A DNA stretch of 9,692 nucleotides, taken from NCBI GenBank assembly GCA_040882265.1, contig JBBEBO010000206.1:1-9692 (forward strand). The letters are read 5' to 3'. Below the pieces are notes generated by a model, which was given only the letters and a program-made list of their open reading frames with translations, was not told the DNA's origin and made no database searches. Source of the DNA: Brumimicrobium sp040882265. GTDB taxonomy: Bacteria; Bacteroidota; Bacteroidia; Flavobacteriales_D; Crocinitomicaceae. Made by a program: the position numbers and the translations under genes. Shown piece by piece: positions 1-6,495 of this stretch. Each line of letters starts with the position of its first letter. Within the stretch, counting starts at the first letter, position 1.

Positions 1-104
1 TTTCCAAAAATATCTTTAAGCTGTCCATCATTCTTAACAAATTGACCATAAGCTAAAGAAGATAGGAATGAGATAATAAATAAAAAAGTAGTAGATTTTT
101 TCAT
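1..104 (-). CDS. Exported protein, N-terminal fragment (cut by window edge)
   Basis: Seen: an ATG at 104-102 opens a frame that stays open to the window edge (34 codons). The peptide starts MKKSTTFLFIISFLSSLAYG and continues QFVKNDGQLKDIFG. This is a classic signal peptide: two lysines, a hydrophobic core, then a small-residue cleavage site likely before the Gln, a common mature N-terminus in Bacteroidota. A TAnnTTTG box lies about 27 bases upstream. Inference: a secreted or periplasmic protein transcribed in the same direction as the upstream phosphatase gene, but probably from its own promoter. Too little of the mature protein is present to name a family. Confidence 0.72.
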   Translation of the reverse strand, partial: MKKSTTFLFIISFLSSLAYGQFVKNDGQLKDIFG

Positions 105-130
105 AATACGTTATAATTAAATACAAATGA

Positions 131-138
131 CAAAATTA
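131..138 (-). promoter_or_regulatory. Putative -7 box (TAATTTTG) for the exported-protein gene
   Basis: Read on the minus strand the bases are TAATTTTG, matching the Bacteroidota -7 consensus TAnnTTTG. It sits 26 bases before the ATG at 104, giving a predicted leader of roughly 20 nt. No TTTG was found at the expected 19-bp spacing upstream, so only half of the promoter is supported. Confidence 0.4.
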
Positions 139-160
139 CACTTATGCATATAAACATATA

Positions 161-176
161 GAGGTGTTTTCACCTC
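161..176. other. Perfect 6-bp hairpin between two genes
   Basis: GAGGTG-TTTT-CACCTC forms a perfect 6-bp stem with a 4-base loop, lying between the stop of the phosphatase gene (195) and the start of the next gene (104). On the plus strand it is followed by eight A. In the RNA of the minus-strand genes the U-tract precedes rather than follows the stem, so it is not a canonical intrinsic terminator. It could be an atypical terminator or processing stem for the phosphatase transcript, or an operator ahead of the downstream gene. Confidence 0.45.
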
Positions 177-194
177 AAAAAAAACAAAAACATT

Positions 195-2195
195 TTAAAT
201 CCTCAATCCAACTATAAGCACATCATCAATTTGCACTGTGTTATAGCTCCACTCTATAAATGTATCGTGAATTGCGCTTTTTTGTTCAGCCATATTTTTA
301 TCAGAAATTTTAAGTAATAACTTTCTAAATGGTTCTTTATAAAACTTTGTATTATCCTCACCACCTTTTTGATCCACAAAACCGTCAGTTGTAAGATAAA
401 AAGTATCGTTTGGTTGAATGTCAATTTCTTCTGAAGAAAAAACTGCTTTGGCATCTTGACGAGTAGCGGAAATATCAATTGAACGTCTAACACCCTTAAA
501 TTCATTTAGCTTGCCATCTCTAATTAAAAACAGTCCATTCTTGGCACCACAAAAGGCGGCTTTTTTATTAATAGTGTCTATCTTCAATATAATTGCATCC
601 ATACCATCTTTAAATGAAGACAGATCTTGACTCTGTTCTTTTACTTTTTCATACAACAAAGTGGAAGATCGCTCCAGTATCTTACCGGGATCGTCAATTT
701 TTTCTTTTTTGACGATTTCATCCAGAATATTATTAAAGATAATTGACATAAATGCACCTGGAACTCCATGCCCCGTACAGTCTGCAACGCATACAAAAAA
801 CTCAGACCCCATCTTATGTGTCCAAACAAAATCACCGCTAACCTGATCTTTAGGGTTTAAATAAACGAACGCATCACTAAAATTACTCAATAGTTTATCG
901 GGAGAAGGTAAAATTGCTTCTTGAATTCTAGTTGCATATACTATACTTTGATTAATATTTTCTTGTTTTTCTTCAATTTCGGACTTTTGTCTTTGTATTT
1001 CACGATTTTTTTGAGCCAGCTTTCGATTACTTCGGTTCTTTATTAGTAAAGCTAGGATAGTCAAAAGAATAATAACACCTAAAGCACTTAGTAAAATGAA
1101 TAATCTTTGATTTTCAGCCGTTTTCTTGTCTGAAAGTAGTTTCTCATTATCCAATGCTAATTTTAAATTCTCTTTTTCTAGCGTTTCCTGCTTTAATGCT
1201 TCTTCGATTTCTAATTTTTCTAATCGTTCGGCCAAAATATTTTTTTCATACTCGTCTTGTTGCACGCGAATTTTTAATTCAACAAGCTGTTTTTCTTCAC
1301 TTAATTTTTCAATTTCTTTCAGTGTTTTAGCCCTCTGGCTAACTGCTTTAGAAATTTTTTCTTCTTGATTTTTAGTTTTTTCACGTTCAAATTCAGTAGT
1401 TGCATAATCATTTGATTCTGCGTTTTTTGTAACTATTTCTAGACGTTCTTCTAGTTTGTCAAATTCATCGATCAATCCGTGCGTTATAGCCAAGTCATAT
1501 GCTGTATTTAAAGCGATTTTTGCAGAATTATAATCACCATAATTACTGTAAACACCACCTAGTATTGATTGAGAAACGATCATTTCTCTATAGTTTTTAC
1601 TTTTTCTAAAATTTTCAAATGCTTTTTTATGCCACTTTGTAGCCTTATTAAAGTCATTTAATTTTTCATACGAGCTTCCCATCTTTGAAGCTACAAAACC
1701 AGCATTTTTAAAATCATTTCTTTTATCATAATAACTGAAAGCCTCTTTTAAATGAATGACAGTCTGTTCAAATTTATTTTGTTCAAATGAAATATCCCCT
1801 AACAATTCTTTAGCAGCATAAAAATTGTCTTGATCATTAGTTTTAAAGTAATCAACAGCATCTTTTGCATGTCTGTATGCTTTTGAATAATCTTTATTTA
1901 AAAAATAGGCCTGTCCAAGTAAAAAATTAGCATTTGAACGAATAAGAGCGGAGTTTTTATTATTTCCGAACTCCAACGCTTCTAAAGCATAAGATATTGA
2001 TTTTGATTGGTTTATTTGAAGGTAAGCTTGGCTTAATTCTAATTGAATTTTTGCCTTATCAGAATCATCTGACTTTTGAAGTTGAGATTCTAGCTGATTT
2101 ATATTTTGTGAATATAAAAATACAGAACAAAAAGTCATAAATAATATTAGAACACTTTTATTCAATAAGTTATAAGTAATAAAGTTTAAATTCAT
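195..2195 (-). CDS. TPR sensor PP2C/SpoIIE-family serine/threonine phosphatase, membrane-bound
   Basis: Predicted role: a signalling phosphatase of the PPM/SpoIIE family, which in characterised members dephosphorylates an anti-sigma-factor antagonist or similar partner. Domain order over 666 residues: signal peptide (about 1-29, ending VFLYSQ), several TPR-like helical repeats (about 35-250), a long Glu/Lys-rich coiled coil (about 265-360), one membrane helix (about 362-385), a short coiled coil, then the phosphatase domain. Motifs seen: IQEAILPS at the domain entry, SGDF (about 452), ADCTGHGVPGAFMS (from about 468), TTDGF (about 601) and a terminal DDVLIVGLR. All metal-binding Asp positions expected of an active enzyme appear present. 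Start: the frame can be extended upstream to a TTG at 2243, but the ATG at 2195 puts the signal peptide at the N-terminus. Topology inference: TPRs in the periplasm, catalytic domain in the cytoplasm. No partner kinase or STAS protein is encoded in the window. Confidence 0.9.
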   Translation of the reverse strand: MNLNFITYNLLNKSVLILFMTFCSVFLYSQNINQLESQLQKSDDSDKAKIQLELSQAYLQINQSKSISYALEALEFGNNKNSALIRSNANFLLGQAYFLNKDYSKAYRHAKDAVDYFKTNDQDNFYAAKELLGDISFEQNKFEQTVIHLKEAFSYYDKRNDFKNAGFVASKMGSSYEKLNDFNKATKWHKKAFENFRKSKNYREMIVSQSILGGVYSNYGDYNSAKIALNTAYDLAITHGLIDEFDKLEERLEIVTKNAESNDYATTEFEREKTKNQEEKISKAVSQRAKTLKEIEKLSEEKQLVELKIRVQQDEYEKNILAERLEKLEIEEALKQETLEKENLKLALDNEKLLSDKKTAENQRLFILLSALGVIILLTILALLIKNRSNRKLAQKNREIQRQKSEIEEKQENINQSIVYATRIQEAILPSPDKLLSNFSDAFVYLNPKDQVSGDFVWTHKMGSEFFVCVADCTGHGVPGAFMSIIFNNILDEIVKKEKIDDPGKILERSSTLLYEKVKEQSQDLSSFKDGMDAIILKIDTINKKAAFCGAKNGLFLIRDGKLNEFKGVRRSIDISATRQDAKAVFSSEEIDIQPNDTFYLTTDGFVDQKGGEDNTKFYKEPFRKLLLKISDKNMAEQKSAIHDTFIEWSYNTVQIDDVLIVGLRI

Positions 2196-2233
2196 AGTAG
2201 ATAAGCTTAAATAACTGGGTTTAGAGTTAAAAT

Positions 2234-2244
2234 ATTGTGACAAT
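2234..2244. promoter_or_regulatory. Small palindrome ATTGT-G-ACAAT upstream of the phosphatase gene
   Basis: Perfect 5-bp arms around a single base, 39 bp upstream of the phosphatase ATG and downstream of its putative -7 box. Its position suits a repressor site, but a palindrome this short in AT-rich DNA can occur by chance. Confidence 0.2.
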
Positions 2245-2265
2245 TTATATATAATTTTTAACTTT

Positions 2266-2273
2266 CAAATTTA
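2266..2273 (-). promoter_or_regulatory. Putative -7 box (TAAATTTG) for the phosphatase gene
   Basis: Minus-strand TAAATTTG matches TAnnTTTG. It lies about 70 bp upstream of the ATG at 2195, predicting a leader of roughly 65 nt. At the 19-bp spacing the -33 position reads TTTT rather than TTTG, a partial match. Confidence 0.35.
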
Positions 2274-2629
2274 TAACTAAACAAATTATATAAAAATTAA
2301 AGTTAATTGACACTGTCCATGTTTTGTCCAACTATCCAAAGACCTATATATCCGTATAAGTACATACATTTGCCACCGCGCTAGACTTTAATACTACAAT
2401 ATCAAAAGGTATTGTTCTATTTAAAGTTCTGAGGGGGGAATAGGGTTAGATGCAAGTTTAATCTGAAGTGATAAACAAATCTGGTACAATGTGGTGTTGT
2501 ACACAGTATTCCCAGTAGAACCATTCACGGTTCCCTCCTTGGATTTTTTAGAATACCATTTTTTCTGATCGTTTAAGGGTCACTCTCAAAAGTTGGGGAG
2601 AGGAAATAAAATTGGTGTAGACTTTAAAT
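2274..2629. other. Non-coding stretch without a recognisable gene
   Basis: About 356 bp between the phosphatase promoter region and the DUF2147 gene. It looks more mixed in composition than the neighbouring intergenic DNA, with G- and C-runs around 2430-2450 and 2530-2540. On the minus strand one frame is open for about 51 codons, from after a stop near 2591 to a TAA near 2430. It contains a possible GTG at about 2530 preceded by AAGGAGG. The peptide resembles nothing I know and is probably chance. Two inverted repeats are present: 2484-2502, and 2518-2533 (GAACC-N6-GGTTC). It may be decayed mobile DNA, but I cannot show this. Confidence 0.5.
2484..2502. repeat. Inverted repeat GTACAA-N7-TTGTAC
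   Basis: Perfect 6-bp arms separated by 7 bases, the shape of a dimeric regulator site or a small hairpin. It is more than 120 bp from the end of the DUF2147 gene and about 290 bp upstream of the phosphatase ATG, so no gene is clearly its target. Confidence 0.4.
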
Positions 2630-3055
2630 TTATTCAACACGTTTCCAGTATTGAGTTCTATAAAACCATCCACTATATCCTCGGACAGCTAATTCATTTT
2701 TATTTTCGAGCCAAATAGTACAATCGTACACTTCTCCATTATTTGGATCTAAAATTGCTTCATCACCAGACCATTCTTCTCCATCCTTAGTCAAGCCAGT
2801 AAGTATTATCATATCAATCACTCGCTTGTTTTTTTTGTCTCCTGGACATTTAATACATTTCGGATTCTCAAGACCATGCTCAGTGTTATGCAACTCTAAA
2901 ATCTTTCCGTAAAGCTTTCCACCTTTTATATATAGTTTTACTTCAGACTTTAACTCCCCAGAGTCATCGTCATAAGTTTCCCAAACCCCTTCAACAGATT
3001 GAGCTACACATAAAAATGAAAAGAATAAAAGAAATATTAAAATTAGGTTTTTCAT
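2630..3055 (-). CDS. Secreted DUF2147 family protein
   Basis: 141 residues. A signal peptide is clear (residues 1-19: MKNLI, a run of Ile/Leu/Phe, then FLCVAQ). The mature part fits DUF2147 (PF09917) throughout: an early GVWETYDDDSGE (23-34), SEVKLY with GGKLYGKI (38-52), a Cys pair CIKC (67-70) followed by a charged PGDKKNKRVID, DGEEWSGDEAILDPNNGEVYDC (91-112), and VRGYSGWFYRTQYWKRV at the C-terminus. Length and motif order are normal for the family, so the gene looks intact. The family's biochemical function is not established; members are small exported beta-rich proteins of proteobacteria and Bacteroidota. It is transcribed alone, with no clear TAnnTTTG box seen upstream. The start at 3055 is an ATG directly before the signal peptide. 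Confidence 0.9.
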   Translation of the reverse strand: MKNLILIFLLFFSFLCVAQSVEGVWETYDDDSGELKSEVKLYIKGGKLYGKILELHNTEHGLENPKCIKCPGDKKNKRVIDMIILTGLTKDGEEWSGDEAILDPNNGEVYDCTIWLENKNELAVRGYSGWFYRTQYWKRVE

Positions 3056-3144
3056 TAAATCAGTTATTGTGTTTTAACTATAAACTGAAATACAACTAAT
3101 TTATTATGAAAGCAATAAAAAAATTGTTTTTTTATTTAATCACT

Positions 3145-3166
3145 CAAACGAATAGGGCAAACGAAT
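3145..3166. repeat. Direct repeat of CAAACGAAT (two copies, 13-bp period)
   Basis: CAAACGAAT occurs at 3145-3153 and again at 3158-3166, separated by AGGG. It lies immediately left of the inverted-repeat element (14 bp from its TTAA end). It may be a chance duplication or a trace of the insertion site. Confidence 0.45.
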
Positions 3167-3179
3167 GAAGCTTATATCA

Positions 3180-3205
3180 TTAACCCGCATTATTCATGAA
3201 TTTCC
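3180..3205 (+). repeat. Left terminal inverted repeat of the MITE-like element
   Basis: Starts TTAACCCG and contains ATTATTCATGA; it pairs with 3381-3406 at 23 of 26 positions. Mismatches fall at positions 9, 21 and 25 from the outer end. Confidence 0.8.
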
Positions 3206-3207
3206 TA

Positions 3208-3259
3208 TTCCAAAGCCAAACTGTCCCGCCAAAGGTCGGACAGGCTGCTACCTTTGGAA
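3208..3259. repeat. Nested hairpin inside the MITE (left half)
   Basis: TTCCAAAG (3208-3215) pairs perfectly with CTTTGGAA (3252-3259). Inside this, CTGTCC (3221-3226) pairs with GGACAG (3238-3243), and a CC-AAA-GG tip can close. The result is a stacked stem that could fold in either DNA strand or in RNA. Confidence 0.7.
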
Positions 3260-3268
3260 ATGCTCAAA

Positions 3269-3313
3269 ATTTTTAATACCCAAAAGTGGGTTGCAATTAT
3301 GCGCATTAAAAAT
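3269..3313. repeat. Nested hairpin inside the MITE (right half)
   Basis: ATTTTTAAT (3269-3277) pairs perfectly with ATTAAAAAT (3305-3313), with an inner ACCC-AAAAGT-GGGT stem next to the left arm. AAAATGTC (3309-3316) can alternatively pair with GACATTTT (3336-3343). Confidence 0.65.
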
Positions 3314-3380
3314 GTCTGTGCTTCCCAAATCTATTGACATTTTGACTTTTTCCCGAAAAAAAAGCGGGACAGGCAATCAC

Positions 3381-3406
3381 GAAAACTCATGAATAATACG
3401 GGTTAA
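3381..3406 (-). repeat. Right terminal inverted repeat of the MITE-like element
   Basis: Ends ATTCATGAG to CCCG when read inward on the minus strand and finishes in TTAA at 3403-3406. It mirrors 3180-3205. Confidence 0.8.
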
Positions 3407-3434
3407 CAAGGATGTATTGACCTGATTAGAAAAA

Positions 3435-4505
3435 TCAAACTAGTTTTACCCAATTAAACTTATCTTCTACTTTACCTATTTTAATGTCATCTAAATAGTG
3501 ATAAACTTTATTTGAAAACTTACGTTCTGGGACAGGTGGAAGGTGATATTCTTTGTCTCTGAATCCAATCATTTTAATTTGAGCAATAGTAGCTGCAGTA
3601 CCTGCACCAAAAGCTTCAGTTAAGCTTCCATCTTCAATTGCATCGATAATTTCAGCAACTTCAATTTTGCGCTCCTCTACTGGCATCCCCCAATCATTTG
3701 CTAATTCAATAACACTTCTTTTAGTTATTCCTGGAAGAATTGTATCTGAATCTTCAGATGGTGTAATTAACTTACCATCGATTACAAACATGATATTCAT
3801 TGTTCCTGACTCCTCAATATATTTATGAGTCTTAGCATCAGTCCAAACTAATTGATGAAACCCTTTTTCTTTACCTAATTTTGCAGGAAAAAGTGATGCA
3901 GCGTAATTTCCGGCTGTTTTTGCTCTACCTACTCCACCTTCAGCTGCTCTAGAGTACTTTTCCTCGATCTTCACATTAAGTGGCTCTGAATAATAAGCAC
4001 CTACTGGACAAGTAAAGATCATAAAACGATATTTATCAGAAGGTTTAATTCCAATAAAATCATCAGTTGCAAACATAAAAGGACGAATATAGAGTGAATA
4101 TCCTTCTTTATTTGGCACCCAATCTCTATCAAAATCTACAATTTTATTGACACAATATTCGAATAATTCAACTGGCATATCTGCCATGCACATACGCTCG
4201 CAAGATTCTTTAAACCGCTTGGCATTCATATCTGCACGAAAAATAGCAACTTCATTATCTATTGTTCTATACGCTTTAAGTCCTTCAAAAATTGATTGAC
4301 CATAATGAATTGCAGATGTAGCAGGGTGCAACTTCAAATCTTCAAATGGAAGTATTTCTGGTGATGACCATTCTCCATTTTCATAATCCATTACTAGCAT
4401 ATGATCAGAAAAGACTTTACCAAAAGGTAAGTTATCCCAATCTACTTTATTTATAGTAGGTTTGTCAGTTCTTCTTGTCTTAATCGTATAATCTGATTGT
4501 ATCAT
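3435..4505 (-). CDS. ilvE: Branched-chain amino acid aminotransferase
   Basis: PLP-dependent fold-IV transaminase that interconverts Leu/Ile/Val with their 2-oxo acids using 2-oxoglutarate/glutamate, acting in the cytoplasm as the last step of branched-chain amino-acid synthesis. At 356 residues it is the longer BCAT form shared by many bacteria and eukaryotes. Motifs seen: HYGQSIFEGLKAYR (67-80) near the substrate pocket, YIRPFMFATD (139-148), GRAKTAGNYAASL (193-205) with Lys196 as the expected Schiff-base lysine, EESGTMN (231-237), and GAGTAATI (300-307) for cofactor phosphate contacts. No truncation or frameshift. The ATG at 4505 is preceded at a short distance by a -7-like box. It stands alone: no other ilv or leu genes are nearby. 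It is divergent from the RecQ-type gene, and a MITE lies just past its stop. Confidence 0.95.
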   Translation of the reverse strand: MIQSDYTIKTRRTDKPTINKVDWDNLPFGKVFSDHMLVMDYENGEWSSPEILPFEDLKLHPATSAIHYGQSIFEGLKAYRTIDNEVAIFRADMNAKRFKESCERMCMADMPVELFEYCVNKIVDFDRDWVPNKEGYSLYIRPFMFATDDFIGIKPSDKYRFMIFTCPVGAYYSEPLNVKIEEKYSRAAEGGVGRAKTAGNYAASLFPAKLGKEKGFHQLVWTDAKTHKYIEESGTMNIMFVIDGKLITPSEDSDTILPGITKRSVIELANDWGMPVEERKIEVAEIIDAIEDGSLTEAFGAGTAATIAQIKMIGFRDKEYHLPPVPERKFSNKVYHYLDDIKIGKVEDKFNWVKLV

Positions 4506-4523
4506 AACCTCTAAATTGGAGTG

Positions 4524-4531
4524 CGAATATA
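4524..4531 (-). promoter_or_regulatory. Putative -7 box (TATATTCG) for ilvE
   Basis: Minus-strand TATATTCG matches TAnnTTTG at all fixed positions but one and is followed by CACTCC. It lies 18 bp before the ilvE ATG, predicting a leader of about 14 nt. No good TTTG is seen at the -33 position. Confidence 0.4.
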
Positions 4532-4584
4532 CTCATTTTAAATTTTACAGACATAAAGGACATCGAAAATCGTTTGAATATTTC

Positions 4585-4592
4585 TACATTTG
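4585..4592 (+). promoter_or_regulatory. Putative -7 box (TACATTTG) for the recQ-like gene
   Basis: TACATTTG is a full match to TAnnTTTG, ending 19 bp before the TTG start, so the predicted leader is about 15 nt. The -33 TTTG is not at the ideal spacing; a TTTG at 4573-4576 is too close. Confidence 0.4.
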
Positions 4593-4611
4593 AAACTCAA
4601 ACAAAATCAAT

Positions 4612-6495
4612 TTGACAGCTCAAGAAATACTGAAAAAATATTGGGGTTTTGATGGTTTTAGAATGAATCAGGAAGAAATCGTTCAAAGTGTTATCAACGG
4701 TCATGACACTTTAGCTTTGCTGCCTACTGGTGGAGGTAAATCAATATGTTTTCAAGTACCTGGAATTGCAAGAGATGGTGTTTGCTTGGTTGTATCCCCA
4801 TTAATTGCTTTAATGCAAGATCAAGTAAAAAACTTGAGAAGCAGAGGATTGAAAGCTTTTGCAATTACTTCTGGTATGTCTCGTCGCGAAATTGACATTA
4901 CTCTTGATAATGCTAAGTTTGGGGATATTGACTTTTTATATGTATCACCTGAAAGGCTGAAATCAGAACTTTTTTTGGTGCGATTTCGTCAAATGAACAT
5001 TTCACTTATTGCTGTTGATGAAGCTCATTGTATCTCACAATGGGGACATGATTTCAGACCACCTTATTTAGAAATAAGTGAGTTAAGAGAAATTCATCCT
5101 GACGTTCCTTTTATTGCGTTAACTGCTACAGCTACAGGTCGTGTTAGGGACGATATTAAAAAATACCTTAATCTTAAAAACTTAAATTATTTTGAGGGTA
5201 GTTTTAAAAGAGAAAACATTTCTTACGAAGTTTACGAAGTTGAAAATAAACGAAAAGCACTAACGAAAGCTTGTAATCTTTTTAAGGGGATGTCTGGGAT
5301 TGTATATTGTCAAACCAGAAGAGACACTAAAGAAATAGCCAAATTATTAATCGCAAACAAATTCTCTGCTGGTGTGTATCACGGTGGAATGACAGGTGAA
5401 GACCGCAAAGAAAAAATGAATTTGTGGTTGAACGACAAAATAAAGATAGTTGTCGCGACCAATGCATTTGGAATGGGAATTGACAAGCCAGATGTTCGTT
5501 TTGTACTACATTATGAAGTTCCAAATAATATAGAGGCCTATTTCCAAGAGGCGGGAAGATCAGGTAGAGACGGTAAAGAGTCTAGAAATATGGCTTTTTA
5601 TACAAAGGTCGATTTAATAAAAATGCACAATCGATTGGAAGGTCAATTTCCTCCTTTAGACTTCATTAAAACAGTTTATCGTGCGATTTGTAATCATTTT
5701 GGTGTTGCAATTGGATCTGGAAATGGAGAGAGCTATGGTTTAGACATGAAAGCACTTATGTCAAAGTATAATCTCGAACCAATGCCTACTTATAATGCAC
5801 TAAAATTATTGGAGTTGAATGGGTCTATCATCCTCAATGAAGCTGTTTTTCACCCAACAAAAGTAAAGTTTGTAGTAGAAAACAAAACGTTATATAATTT
5901 TCAATTGAAAAACGAAAAATACGACCCTCTGATTTCTATTCTGTCGCGAAGCTATCCAGGCATTTTCTCGAATTACCTTGAGATTAACGAGAAAACAATT
6001 GCTCAACGTTTAAAAATTAACCGAAATGAACTGAATGAGCAATTAAAATATATTGAAAAACAAGGTATTATTGATATTTCATGGCAATCAAAGCTCCCAC
6101 AAGTTGTTTTTTTACACGAAAGACTTCCAGATGAATATTTTAGAATTGACAAAACAATTTACGATAATAGAAAAAAAATCGCATTCGATAAATTTGAAAG
6201 CATGGAAAGGTTTTTAAAAAAACCACAATGCCGTTCTGTTCTATTACTAGATTACTTTGGTCAAAAAGGAGAAGCTTGTGGAAAGTGTGATCACTGCTTA
6301 TATGAAAGAAAATCTGAATTTACTACAAAAGAGCTTATAGAAATAATAAAAAATTTAGTTAACGAAAAGCCTCACAGCTTAGAAGAATTTTCAAAGGAAC
6401 TAAACCTGAAACATACGAAGCAATTAGAATTAGTTTTGAATTGGATGGTAGACGAAGCTATTGTTAAATATAATGATGGTAAATTTATATCGTGA
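4612..6495 (+). CDS. recQ: RecQ-family ATP-dependent DNA helicase, TTG start
   Basis: Predicted 3'-5' superfamily 2 DNA helicase for recombination and repair. Seen in 627 residues: motif 0 YWGFDGFRMNQ (10-20), Walker A LLPTGGGKS (36-44, Lys43), DEAH (136-139) followed by the RecQ aromatic-rich loop CISQWGHDFRP, ALTATAT (169-175), VYCQTRRD (231-238), and VATNAFGMGIDKPDVR with QEAGRSGRDG (281-321). A four-Cys zinc site is formed by C540, C556, C559 and C562 around SVLLLDYFG. In E. coli RecQ the zinc module directly follows the helicase core. Here about 200 residues, probably winged-helix-like, lie between them, and a short C-terminal helical tail replaces a clear HRDC domain. Start: an in-frame TGA lies at 4591-4593 and no ATG precedes motif 0, so TTG at 4612 is the likely start; the first ATG would delete motif 0. 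This is probably a Bacteroidota RecQ paralogue, so the symbol is approximate. Confidence 0.9.
   Translation: MTAQEILKKYWGFDGFRMNQEEIVQSVINGHDTLALLPTGGGKSICFQVPGIARDGVCLVVSPLIALMQDQVKNLRSRGLKAFAITSGMSRREIDITLDNAKFGDIDFLYVSPERLKSELFLVRFRQMNISLIAVDEAHCISQWGHDFRPPYLEISELREIHPDVPFIALTATATGRVRDDIKKYLNLKNLNYFEGSFKRENISYEVYEVENKRKALTKACNLFKGMSGIVYCQTRRDTKEIAKLLIANKFSAGVYHGGMTGEDRKEKMNLWLNDKIKIVVATNAFGMGIDKPDVRFVLHYEVPNNIEAYFQEAGRSGRDGKESRNMAFYTKVDLIKMHNRLEGQFPPLDFIKTVYRAICNHFGVAIGSGNGESYGLDMKALMSKYNLEPMPTYNALKLLELNGSIILNEAVFHPTKVKFVVENKTLYNFQLKNEKYDPLISILSRSYPGIFSNYLEINEKTIAQRLKINRNELNEQLKYIEKQGIIDISWQSKLPQVVFLHERLPDEYFRIDKTIYDNRKKIAFDKFESMERFLKKPQCRSVLLLDYFGQKGEACGKCDHCLYERKSEFTTKELIEIIKNLVNEKPHSLEEFSKELNLKHTKQLELVLNWMVDEAIVKYNDGKFIS

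Larger units (their letters stand above)
3180..3406. mobile_element. MITE-like non-autonomous element with TTAA at both ends
   Basis: Seen: the two ends are inverted copies. From the left, TTAACCCG-C-ATTATTCATGA-A-TTTCC; the complement of the right end reads TTAACCCG-T-ATTATTCATGA-G-TTTTC. That is 23 of 26 matching positions. The homology continues loosely inward to CTGTCCCGC (3221-3229), mirrored by GCGGGACAG (3364-3372). The 227-bp body encodes no transposase; a 75-codon frame running across it is low-complexity and not protein-like. Known: IS1380-family transposons, related to piggyBac, insert at TTAA-like targets and duplicate about 4 bp. Inference: the terminal TTAA on each side is the target duplication and the element is a deletion derivative mobilised by an IS1380-type transposase elsewhere in the genome. 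It sits 28 bp past the ilvE stop, an intergenic site typical of MITEs. Confidence 0.72.

Noticed and set aside
661..1368. Plus-strand frames opposite the phosphatase gene (661-846, 1126-1368)
   Set aside because: Antisense shadows; the Ser/Phe-rich composition mirrors the Glu/Lys-rich coiled coil on the coding strand.
2196..2243. 16-residue N-terminal extension of the phosphatase from a TTG at 2243
   Set aside because: The ATG at 2195 places the signal peptide at the N-terminus; the extension would precede it and is not typical.
2430..2590. Minus-strand 51-codon frame with a GTG preceded by AAGGAGG
   Set aside because: Short, no recognisable similarity, and Bacteroidota rarely rely on Shine-Dalgarno sites; kept only as a remark on the intergenic region.
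2574..2610. CTCTC/GAGAG stem as terminator of the DUF2147 gene
   Set aside because: Five-base stem with a large loop and no U-tract on the transcribed strand.
3165..3392. 75-codon plus-strand frame across the MITE
   Set aside because: It runs through both inverted-repeat ends, has no family resemblance, and its sequence is a by-product of the repeat structure.
5327..5524. Minus-strand frame inside the RecQ-type gene
   Set aside because: Lies opposite conserved helicase motifs; shadow of the real gene.
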